Positions 1 through 6,089 of a stretch of DNA of 7,907 nt are shown here, in pieces (position 1 is the first letter of the stretch; every line of letters starts with the position of its first letter). The DNA is taken from contig JAJUJY010000182.1 of assembly GCA_029265085.1 (NCBI GenBank), positions 1 through 7,907 on the forward strand. Direction: 5' to 3'. This stretch comes from Chloroflexota bacterium (lineage in GTDB: Bacteria; Chloroflexota; Anaerolineae; Anaerolineales; Anaerolineaceae). A program made the position numbers and the translations under genes. Under the pieces are notes generated by a model that ran no database searches, was not told the DNA's origin, and saw only the letters and a program-made list of their open reading frames with translations.

Positions 1-34
1 ACGAATGTTGCCGGAAATGGATATTTCAAATTAT

Positions 35-67
35 TTTGGTTTATTTAATGAAGAAACATAAACCAAA
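35..67. repeat. perfect 10-bp inverted repeat (stem-loop)
   Basis: The arms TTTGGTTTAT (35-44) and ATAAACCAAA (58-67) are perfectly complementary around a 13-nt loop. A reading frame entering from the left edge (frame 2, ending NYFGLFNEET) stops at TAA 59-61 inside the right arm, so the hairpin could mark the end of an upstream gene. No T-run follows on either strand, so it is not a classical intrinsic terminator. The symmetry is seen directly; the role is unknown. Confidence 0.5.
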
Positions 68-151
68 GAGCAACCCCCAAAAGCCTATCTTTCGATCATA
101 GACAACTTCTTCGTTGGTAGCTACGATAACGATAGGTATTTAAAAATATTT

Positions 152-183
152 TGATCATCGATTAATAAGCATCGTTATGATCA
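152..183. promoter_or_regulatory. paired TGATCA sites upstream of the lipoprotein gene
   Basis: TGATCAT (152-158) and ATGATCA (177-183) form a perfect 7-bp inverted repeat with 18 nt between the arms. Each arm also contains the self-palindrome TGATCA, and the two copies start 26 bp apart. They lie 33-64 nt upstream of the lipoprotein ATG, where an operator or promoter would be expected. A TTGATC...TATGAT pair overlaps the arms, but its 19-nt spacing is too long for a confident sigma-70 promoter. The operator role is inferred from symmetry and position. Confidence 0.3.
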
Positions 184-215
184 GAAAGACATGAGATCGT
201 GAGGAGCAGGAAATT

Positions 216-836
216 ATGATACGAAAATTTTTTTATTCGACAATTCTTCTTTTTTTTGCGTTAATACTAACGAATTGTTCATTAGTGAAACAGAATGTGC
301 CGCTTACCCCAGAAGAAGCTGCAATACAACATGTTAGAGACACAAATCAAGCGGACTTTCGTATCGATAAAAATTCTGTGAATGCAATTCAAATATCCGA
401 AATCAACGATCTAATCTTGGTTTTGGTTCAATACAGCGGTAATCATATTACAGGTGGTGCTAAAACCTGCGAAATGGTACTTGAAGCTTATAAAAAACCA
501 ATTATTGGTTGGAAAACCAAAAATGGGGCTGGTTCATGCCATGAGATTAATTACCCAGCTAATACCACGCCAATCACTGTAGTAAGCAATTGGGGTAATT
601 CGACTGTTTGGAATTCTGGATATTCGACAGCGTTTGGTTATGTACACAATTCACAGGTCACAGAAGTGGTGGTCACCTGGGAAGACGGGCTGGTACAACC
701 AGTAGAAGTATTGGATAGCACTTACTTTGCAGCACGCGAAGGCAAATATTGCACACTAAAGATCGATGTTTATAACAACAAGGGCGATATTGTGTTCACA
801 AACAATATGGGAACAGGAGAAAGCAGGGTCCCATAA
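216..836 (+). CDS. predicted lipoprotein of unknown function
   Basis: This encodes a 206-aa protein with a short basic N-terminus (MIRK), a hydrophobic stretch at about residues 5-18 and a lipobox-like L-T-N-C ending at Cys21. That is the layout of a signal-peptidase-II lipoprotein, although Asn just before the Cys is less usual than Gly, Ala or Ser. The mature part has three more cysteines (85, 108, 179) and many Asn, Thr and Val residues. A segment at about 140-172 (GYVHNSQVTEVVVTWEDG) reads like a beta-rich domain I have met in other secreted proteins of unknown function, but I cannot name the family. The ATG is preceded by GAGGAG at 201-206, 9 nt away, which supports the start. The gene stands alone, convergent with the 86-aa gene. 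It probably acts anchored at the outer face of the cell membrane. Coding status and export are fairly sure; the function is unknown. Confidence 0.85.
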   Translation: MIRKFFYSTILLFFALILTNCSLVKQNVPLTPEEAAIQHVRDTNQADFRIDKNSVNAIQISEINDLILVLVQYSGNHITGGAKTCEMVLEAYKKPIIGWKTKNGAGSCHEINYPANTTPITVVSNWGNSTVWNSGYSTAFGYVHNSQVTEVVVTWEDGLVQPVEVLDSTYFAAREGKYCTLKIDVYNNKGDIVFTNNMGTGESRVP

Positions 837-1169
837 TCAAATTGTTTGGAATTTACAGCTTCGTTGATAAGACGAACCACAAATTTATCTCCCTATTAAA
901 CGTGCCTTCACAAGGAGTGGTAGGCTAAGCCAGGCAAACAGTCAAATGTGGAATATTAAACAATTGGGGATTTTCGTAATAGGCCGAAATCTCACCTATA
1001 CCATAAATTAATCGGTGATTTCAGCCGATCCCTTTTGCTGCATCAAAGGGAGATTATCAACACCTCGCGGTGACTTGACCAAATTTTGGAATTGTAATCC
1101 GCATCTACACCCCCAAAACAACCCATTAATTTTTCAAAAAAATTTTAGTCTCTCCTGCCCGTAACGATT
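837..1169. other. convergent intergenic region, no gene seen
   Basis: This 333-nt gap separates the stop codons of two convergent genes. I see no open frame with a ribosome binding site, no tRNA and no clear T-tailed terminator. It holds a weak stem TTCGT/ACGAA (860-876), a run of short complementary segments at 910-936, the stronger stem-loops at 982-1051, a small CACC/GGTG hairpin (1061-1072) and an A/T-only dyad near 1131-1148. Transcription from both sides must end here, so these structures may serve termination. Confidence 0.6.
982..1051. repeat. cluster of stem-loops between convergent genes
   Basis: Three dyads are seen. Stem A pairs 982-996 with 1014-1026 (GGC-GAAATC-ACC against GGTGATTTCAGCC), with one mismatch and a two-base bulge. 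Stem B pairs ATCGG (1011-1015) with CCGAT (1025-1029). Stem C pairs TCCCTTT (1029-1035) with AAAGGGA (1045-1051), perfectly, around a 9-nt loop. A and B share bases and so exclude each other. No T-run of terminator length follows on either strand. A bidirectional terminator or a structured transcript are both possible. Confidence 0.4.
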
Positions 1170-1430
1170 TTAAGGATTGTAAAAATTATTCTGATCGCCA
1201 GTTTCGCTAACCATTTTAATGGATATGATCACCAGGTTTAAATTACATATTTTGTTTAGTATTCCATGTAACTCAGATGCATCAACATGATCTTTTTGAA
1301 TCAAGAATTCTCCATTTTCCAAATTTTGAATTCTCCACCCGGCAAAATAATCTGCCCACTGATGATCTACGTGATTCCGCAGCTGTATCGCATAAGAAAA
1401 ACCGTATGCCTTCGATTGGATTAAAGACAT
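1170..1430 (-). CDS. small conserved-type protein of unknown function beside the regulator
   Basis: This 86-aa protein has no signal peptide or membrane segment. It has an alternating hydrophobic start (YAIQL, 13-17), W25, F29-x-G31, an acidic/glycine turn near 38-41, then ELHGIL (53-58) and a hydrophobic C-terminal strand (LVIISIKMV, 66-74). I recall short proteins with this pattern (W...F.G..., then LHG.L...L.L..I) in Chloroflexota, often near BTAD/LuxR regulators, but I know of no assigned function. The ATG has AGAGGG at 1438-1443, 7 nt upstream, which fixes the start. It lies on the same strand, 174 nt downstream of the large regulator gene, with no clear terminator between them, so co-transcription is plausible. 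It might be an accessory or sensor partner of the regulator; that is inference. The charged Asn/Asp-rich tail after residue 75 looks disordered. Confidence 0.75.
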   Translation of the reverse strand: MSLIQSKAYGFSYAIQLRNHVDHQWADYFAGWRIQNLENGEFLIQKDHVDASELHGILNKICNLNLVIISIKMVSETGDQNNFYNP

Positions 1431-1559
1431 TGTTCTACCCTCTTGATTTTACTTGACGCCATTGATGAAATAAATTTAATAATAAACAAATTGGTCAACA
1501 TTTCTTCTATCAAAAGATTAGGTTTAGAGATTGTTTTGTTTACCGGTTTTAATCAATCA

Positions 1560-1597
1560 TAGCCCCATCGTTGGCTGGCTAATGGAGCAAATCCATT
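1560..1597. repeat. adjacent inverted repeats just after the regulator stop codon
   Basis: AATGGA (1581-1586) and TCCATT (1592-1597) form a perfect 6-bp stem with a 5-nt loop, 8 nt past the regulator's stop on the minus strand. TAGCC (1560-1564) and GGCTA (1577-1581) form a second stem next to it. No T-run follows on the minus strand, so intrinsic termination is not supported. The hairpins could instead protect or process the transcript between the regulator and the 86-aa gene. The rest of the 174-nt gap shows nothing except the ribosome binding site at 1438-1443. Confidence 0.3.
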
Positions 1598-1604
1598 TAT
1601 GAAT

Positions 1605-4600
1605 TTAAATTAATCCCAGTTCTTTTGCACAAATAATTGCCTGGGTGCGATTGGATACTTGTAGTTTTTCCAAGATATGATGAACGTGAAATTTTATCGT
1701 GCCTTCTGCAAGGATAAGCTGCTTTGCAATTTGATGATTGTTGTTCCCTTGGGCAAGCAGCCGAAGAATTTCCATTTCACGAGGAGTCAATGCTTCTGGT
1801 AGTATTTTTATTGTTTCTTGCGAACAGCATACTGGTCCAAAAGTTTGAAGAAGATTGGAAATAAAAACTTTATGCGAACTATATTCACTGCGCCGGTATG
1901 CATTAAGCATTGTTCGTGCTGTTTCACCTGTATCAAGAAAAATTCTTGTATACCCACTTGATTCAGCAATGGGCAGACTTTGAGCGAGATAATCAAATGC
2001 TTTTTTCACTTTTCCCTGTGTAAAAAGAATACTAGCTTTTAATACCAGAATTTCGACCAAAGAATTCACCCGGCCAGCATTTCTTGAGTTGGTTTCTAAT
2101 AATGTTAGCCAATCGACACATTCTTCGTATCGCTCAAAAATTTTATCGCGCTTCGTCTTTTCGATCCAAACCCTGACCGCCATAATTAACTGCGTTTCTA
2201 AATACTCATCGATCATTTTATTGTTCGCTATACAATATTTAAATTTATCTTTTACACGATAAATCCACTGTTCTAACAAATTCCAATCCCCTTTAAACAG
2301 CCATACCTTGGCCATGGCCACATCAATCATAGTGTTGACAGATGGGGGCATCAAACGATTCTTACAAGTCAACTCGGCTTTTTGAATGGCATATAAAGCA
2401 CCATCCAGATTATTTTGTGCAATGGATATCTGGGCGAGACAAGCATAAGCTGTTGCAATAACAAAATTACTCGGCCACCATTGGGTATGCATAATCGCCC
2501 GCTGAGCATATTCATACGCCAGTTCAAGGTGGTTTTGTTCTAAGAAGATATAGCTTATAAGGGCTTCATTTCTTGAAAGAATGGCCTGGTTTTTGGTACT
2601 CCGACTGACAACCGTATTCAATGCATCGGTAAAAATATCAACTGCTTGCGGCAGTCTGCCAATTAGCCAATTTACAATAGCCAGATCCGTCCAAATATCA
2701 TGCAAATTTGAACTGGACTGAATTGCATATTCTTTTGCCCTCGTTAGAATACAAAAAGCACGATCCAGATTTCCCAAACCTCGATACGCCCAGCCTTGAA
2801 CCCAGAATAATACGGCAAGTTCTTTAACATCCATATTGGGAACACTATTTAATGCTGTTTCCGTATATTTCAATGCTTCAATCGGATCTCCAGAACATAT
2901 CGACTTCAAACCACGAAGAATCGGAATCATAGCTCGGATCACAATCCATTCTTTAGGATTAATCTTCGCATCCGCTATGCTAGAGGAAAAATCAGGGTGG
3001 CGATCCAACCTTGTCAGAAATTCTTCAGCCGTATTGAGAAATGGGTCAATCTGATCAATACGACCGGCCTGTGAAAATATATCAGCAACCAATATGCAAA
3101 ATTTTGGATTTTTTAATATTTCAACCTGGGGAAGGCTTTCAATCCATTTAATCACGGTTGCCATTTGGCCATCTTCAAGGTAGGCCAAAATATGATTTTC
3201 TATTAACCGTCCGGCATTACCCCAATCCTTAGCGAACAATGAATGGTGAATTGCTTCTTCAAACCAACCATGAGTTTCAAACCAAGCAGATGCCCGACTA
3301 TGCAATATTGGCACTAATTCAGGTGAAACTTTTTCTAATCGATTGCGCAATAGGTCGGAAAACAAATGGTGATAGCGATACCAGTTTCGATGATCATCCA
3401 GCGGAATGATAAATAAATTTAAGTATTCCAAATCTTGCAAACCGACTTTATTATCGACTGATTCTTGCTGATGCGGTTGTGACGGTGAGAAATTTGGATC
3501 AACGTCATAGACATTATCATCCAGGATTGCATCGCATAATGAATGGTTCAACCGATCTACAATGGATGTCTGTAATAAAAATTTTTGTGTCTCGCAGCTT
3601 TGACGATTTAATACTTCCTCGGCCAGATAGTCCATGATATATCGATGACTGCCTGAAAATAAATCTATAAACTGATTAATATCCTGGCGACCTTGCATTG
3701 AAATAGCAGCCATTTGCAAACCAGCTATCCACCCCTCTGTTCGATTTTCAAGTTTTTCTATTTGAGCACGGGTAAGGTCGATATCAAAAACTGTTTTCAG
3801 AAAAGAATCTGTTTCTTCGCTGGAGAATCGAAGATCATGGGCTCTAATTTCATTTAATTGGTTGCGTCCGCGAAGCCTGGCAAGTGAAAATGGTGGATCA
3901 GAACGCGTAGAAATCACCAGGTGAACATTTTCCGGCAAATGTTCAAGAAGAAATAAAACGCCATCGTGGATGGCAGGGTTATTAATAAATTGGTAGTCAT
4001 CAAGAACCAATATGATGGACTGATGAAATTCTTGCAATTCATTTACGATTTGAGGCAGGGATTTTAAAGAGCCTAAGGACTCGGAACTTTTTTGGGGGGT
4101 GGAAGCTGATCTTACTCTTTTATGAATAGGATCCAGACAAGCTATAAGATAATTTAAAAAACGAGTTGAGTCGTTGTCACTTTCATCCAGAGACAGCCAG
4201 CATACAGACCATTTCTCAGTCTCGTTGTCACCGAAGTTACTATTAATCCAATCAGATAAGATGGTGGTTTTCCCGTATCCTGCCGGGGCGCTAATTAAAG
4301 TTAATGCACTCGTTTTGCAGTGATCAAGTTTGGATAGCAATTGTGGCCGTGTGACCAACTTTTCGCGAGGATGAGGGATAAACAATTTAAGTCGAATCAA
4401 AGGCTCATCATGCACTGGTAAACCTTGATGTGCCTCTTTTTTGACAGGAATTGGATTAACTTTAACAATCTCCCCTTTTTGAATTTCGTTGATCAAATCC
4501 ACAGTCTCTTTATCTGGCTGTTGTGCAAGTTCCTCATCTAGCTGCCGCACATATTCATCATACTGGCGTATTGCAGCCCCACGTTGTCCGGCCATTGCTA

Positions 4601-5228
4601 AAACCTGAAAGAGCTTTCGTTGAGCAGATTCATTAAGGAAGTCGAGATTAATCCATTGCCGAGCCGTGGAAATCGCACTTTCCCATTCGCCCAGGGATTG
4701 GTAAATGTTTGTAAGCCTTTCGAGCAATAAAGCGTAATTTGACCGAAAACCTTCTCGTTGTAAATATTGCCAGTTGTCAAATTCTGGACAATCTCGTAAA
4801 TTCATTCCGGCAAGAAAGTCCCCGCGGTAGAGCGCAGCTGCCTTTTTGAGACGATCAACACATTCACTACACTGGGATATTTCAAGATGATTATGCTTAT
4901 GTACAGGTTTTTGTAAATTAAAAAATTCTTCGGTATCTCGCCAAAAATTAATTTCAAAATTAAGACCAATTTTCTCTCGCGTACTCACCAGGATTCCGTG
5001 CCCTAATGAATGCTGGATTGATGACAAAGTTCGCCTTAAATTACCAAATGCGTGTGTTTGATCATACTCTGGCCATAAAAATGCGGCCAGCATATCTCGC
5101 GGTAAAGCTTCTGAAGAAAGGCTTAAATAAGCCAAAAGGGCTGCAGCCTTTCGAGTCTCCATATTGATAGGATGATGATTAATTTCAATAATTGGTGCGC
5201 CTAACCAGGATAATTTCAGGTAATCCAC
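1605..5228 (-). CDS. SARP/BTAD-NTPase-LuxR transcriptional regulator (MalT/LAL type)
   Basis: This 1207-aa cytoplasmic regulator should bind DNA in response to a ligand or partner and ATP. Residues about 3-95 look like the OmpR/SARP-type winged helix (RKAAALLAYLSL, then LWPEYDQTHAFGNLRRTLSSIQ). Residues about 96-250 fit the bacterial transcriptional activation domain, with YRGDFLAG at 134-141. An STAND-type NTPase follows: Walker A SAPAGYGKTT (313-322, Lys320), Walker B IILVLDD (405-411), and TRSDPP (441-446), as in MalT relatives. About 640-1110 is helical and TPR-like, the usual sensor region. The C-terminus (1147-1207) is a LuxR/GerE helix-turn-helix, beginning LTPREMEILRLLAQG and including EGTIKFHVHHILEKL. 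Residues 110-123 carry HxHxH and CxxC, a possible metal site. The start is GTG: AAGGAG lies 10 nt upstream and an in-frame TGA sits three codons before it. The domain architecture is secure; the inducer and target genes cannot be read from the sequence. Confidence 0.95.
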   Translation of the reverse strand: MDYLKLSWLGAPIIEINHHPINMETRKAAALLAYLSLSSEALPRDMLAAFLWPEYDQTHAFGNLRRTLSSIQHSLGHGILVSTREKIGLNFEINFWRDTEEFFNLQKPVHKHNHLEISQCSECVDRLKKAAALYRGDFLAGMNLRDCPEFDNWQYLQREGFRSNYALLLERLTNIYQSLGEWESAISTARQWINLDFLNESAQRKLFQVLAMAGQRGAAIRQYDEYVRQLDEELAQQPDKETVDLINEIQKGEIVKVNPIPVKKEAHQGLPVHDEPLIRLKLFIPHPREKLVTRPQLLSKLDHCKTSALTLISAPAGYGKTTILSDWINSNFGDNETEKWSVCWLSLDESDNDSTRFLNYLIACLDPIHKRVRSASTPQKSSESLGSLKSLPQIVNELQEFHQSIILVLDDYQFINNPAIHDGVLFLLEHLPENVHLVISTRSDPPFSLARLRGRNQLNEIRAHDLRFSSEETDSFLKTVFDIDLTRAQIEKLENRTEGWIAGLQMAAISMQGRQDINQFIDLFSGSHRYIMDYLAEEVLNRQSCETQKFLLQTSIVDRLNHSLCDAILDDNVYDVDPNFSPSQPHQQESVDNKVGLQDLEYLNLFIIPLDDHRNWYRYHHLFSDLLRNRLEKVSPELVPILHSRASAWFETHGWFEEAIHHSLFAKDWGNAGRLIENHILAYLEDGQMATVIKWIESLPQVEILKNPKFCILVADIFSQAGRIDQIDPFLNTAEEFLTRLDRHPDFSSSIADAKINPKEWIVIRAMIPILRGLKSICSGDPIEALKYTETALNSVPNMDVKELAVLFWVQGWAYRGLGNLDRAFCILTRAKEYAIQSSSNLHDIWTDLAIVNWLIGRLPQAVDIFTDALNTVVSRSTKNQAILSRNEALISYIFLEQNHLELAYEYAQRAIMHTQWWPSNFVIATAYACLAQISIAQNNLDGALYAIQKAELTCKNRLMPPSVNTMIDVAMAKVWLFKGDWNLLEQWIYRVKDKFKYCIANNKMIDEYLETQLIMAVRVWIEKTKRDKIFERYEECVDWLTLLETNSRNAGRVNSLVEILVLKASILFTQGKVKKAFDYLAQSLPIAESSGYTRIFLDTGETARTMLNAYRRSEYSSHKVFISNLLQTFGPVCCSQETIKILPEALTPREMEILRLLAQGNNNHQIAKQLILAEGTIKFHVHHILEKLQVSNRTQAIICAKELGLI

Positions 5229-5238
5229 GGTAAATCAT

Positions 5239-5244
5239 CTCCTT
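5239..5244 (-). promoter_or_regulatory. ribosome binding site of the regulator (decides a GTG start)
   Basis: AAGGAG on the minus strand is a near-consensus Shine-Dalgarno site 10 nt before GTG at 5228-5226. An ATG at 5238-5236 directly abuts it but is out of frame, and the regulator frame meets TGA at 5237-5235. GTG is therefore the first usable start codon. Confidence 0.8.
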
Positions 5245-5290
5245 ATTGGCAAAAAAATCTGCTTATAGATATGGAGAAAGAAATATATTA

Positions 5291-5324
5291 AATACCCACG
5301 TCAGTGACGTGTAATAAGGGTATT
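5291..5324. promoter_or_regulatory. nested palindrome upstream of the regulator, candidate operator
   Basis: The core CACGTCAGTGACGTG (5297-5311) is a perfect 15-bp palindrome about a single central G. It is enclosed by a second perfect inverted repeat, AATACCC (5291-5297) against GGGTATT (5318-5324). The element begins 63 nt upstream of the regulator GTG, where an operator for autoregulation would lie, and AT-rich -10-like sequence follows it toward the gene on the minus strand. The symmetry is seen directly. Binding by this regulator or another protein is inferred; a 5'-UTR stem-loop in the regulator mRNA is the alternative. Confidence 0.5.
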
Positions 5325-5571
5325 GGAATTATTCTATTAAAGCCTTAACGAATACTATCAAAAAAATAACTTTAACTAATTTCAACAATAATTTTGAACG
5401 AGCTAATTTAATTCAGTATAACGCATTCCCTAAGTTATCGGCATGGTTGATTCTTCATTGTTTGGCACAAATGTGGAAATATTGGTACTGCGAACATTGG
5501 CGCCATCTGGTCATATACATTATTTAATCGATTTTTTACAATAATTGGCTAACCGGCTATAGCGGCCTTTT

Positions 5572-5634
5572 GCTGGCAAATCGTTATAGCAATAATTACA
5601 GTCACCCAAAAAAAAAAAGCAGACTCTTGCCAGC
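5572..5634. repeat. 8-bp inverted repeat enclosing an 11-A tract
   Basis: GCTGGCAA (5572-5579) and TTGCCAGC (5627-5634) are perfectly complementary, 47 nt apart. Between them lies an uninterrupted run of 11 A (5608-5618). A tracts of this length bend DNA and also slip in replication or sequencing. The arms could be the ends of a small decayed element or a pair of protein sites. No target-site duplication is evident. Confidence 0.3.
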
Positions 5635-5818
5635 GTCATGGAAACATTCAGTAAAGTACAAGTCGCTTCCAATCAATATAGCGCACCATCCGGAATGCCC
5701 GCAGATAACACGGTAGATAAAAACAATCATGTCGCATTCATCTCCTTGAAATTAGTGAGATGTTTCTGACTTCACACACGCACTTCCAAAAGTGGCCATT
5801 ATTCTCTACTCATTTTAA

Positions 5819-5836
5819 TTGTGACAATCATCACAA
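5819..5836. promoter_or_regulatory. perfect CRP/FNR-family type site
   Basis: TTGTGA-CAATCA-TCACAA is a perfect inverted repeat with 6-nt spacing. It contains the textbook CRP half-sites TGTGA-N6-TCACA, and the outer T/A pair extends the symmetry. It lies about 254 nt upstream of the oxidoreductase ATG and about 590 nt from the regulator start, so it more likely serves the former. A TAAAAT at 5880-5885 could be a -10 box, placing the site near -64, close to a class I activator position. No good -35 was found. Which CRP/FNR-type protein binds, and its ligand, cannot be told. Confidence 0.5.
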
Positions 5837-6027
5837 CAAAAAAATCCAAAAAATAACTATCGTTCGGTATTTTATCGTGTAAAATGCATAGAGAGAAATA
5901 ACCATTTTTTCTTAACAAGATGGAACGGGATGCCCCGCTGGCTCGACGCGCCACCACACCATTGAATCCCAACTTACCAAATTTATCCCCTAATCCATCA
6001 GAGTCTGTGCATCAATTATGAAATAAA

Positions 6028-6048
6028 CCAGGTGGATCGATAACCTGG
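6028..6048. promoter_or_regulatory. short inverted repeat upstream of the oxidoreductase
   Basis: CCAGGT (6028-6033) and ACCTGG (6043-6048) form a perfect 6-bp dyad around 9 nt that include the palindrome ATCGAT (6036-6041). It ends 27 nt before the ribosome binding site GAGAGGAA (6076-6083). It could be an operator or a leader hairpin near the start of translation. Symmetry and position are the only support. Confidence 0.35.
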
Positions 6049-6089
6049 AATTGTCGTTAATAAAAATATTTGTTTGAGAGGAATCCGAA

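Larger units (their letters stand above)
5229..6089. other. 861-nt divergent control region, no convincing gene
   Basis: This AT-rich gap separates the divergent starts of the regulator and the oxidoreductase. It is long for a bacterial intergenic region. Only tiny frames occur: 33 aa at 5443-5544 (+), 43 aa at 5638-5769 (+), and 42 aa at 5602-5730 (-). The last has AAGGAG 11 nt upstream but overlaps the second. None resembles a family I know. The region does hold dyad sites, listed separately, an 8-bp palindrome TGGCGCCA (5498-5505) and GCTATAGC near 5556-5563. The pattern suits a promoter/operator region, perhaps with remnants of lost genes. Confidence 0.6.

Noticed and set aside
1..61. Tail of an upstream gene in frame 2 (ends NYFGLFNEET)
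   Set aside because: Only 20 codons are visible, and frames 1 and 3 are also open from the edge, so the reading frame cannot be chosen.
901..940. Cloverleaf-like short complementary segments suggesting a tRNA
   Set aside because: The arms are only 4 bp, the spacing does not fit a tRNA, and no TpsiC-like GTTC loop or CCA end is present.
1808..1996. 62-aa minus-strand frame inside the regulator
   Set aside because: It is in another frame of the regulator's coding strand and lies wholly within it, with no family resemblance.
2836..3054. 72-aa plus-strand frame
   Set aside because: It is antisense to the TPR-like part of the regulator, which is clearly coding.
4598..4780. 60-aa minus-strand frame
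   Set aside because: It overlaps the BTAD region of the regulator in a different frame, and nothing supports it.
5443..5544. 33-aa plus-strand frame
   Set aside because: It has no ribosome binding site and is of a length expected by chance.
5602..5730. 42-aa minus-strand frame preceded by AAGGAG
   Set aside because: The ribosome binding site is reasonable, but the frame is short, runs into a poly-T tract, overlaps a 43-aa plus-strand frame and resembles nothing known. It is noted only as a tiny possible gene.
5638..5769. 43-aa plus-strand frame
   Set aside because: There is no Shine-Dalgarno sequence before the ATG and no recognizable family.
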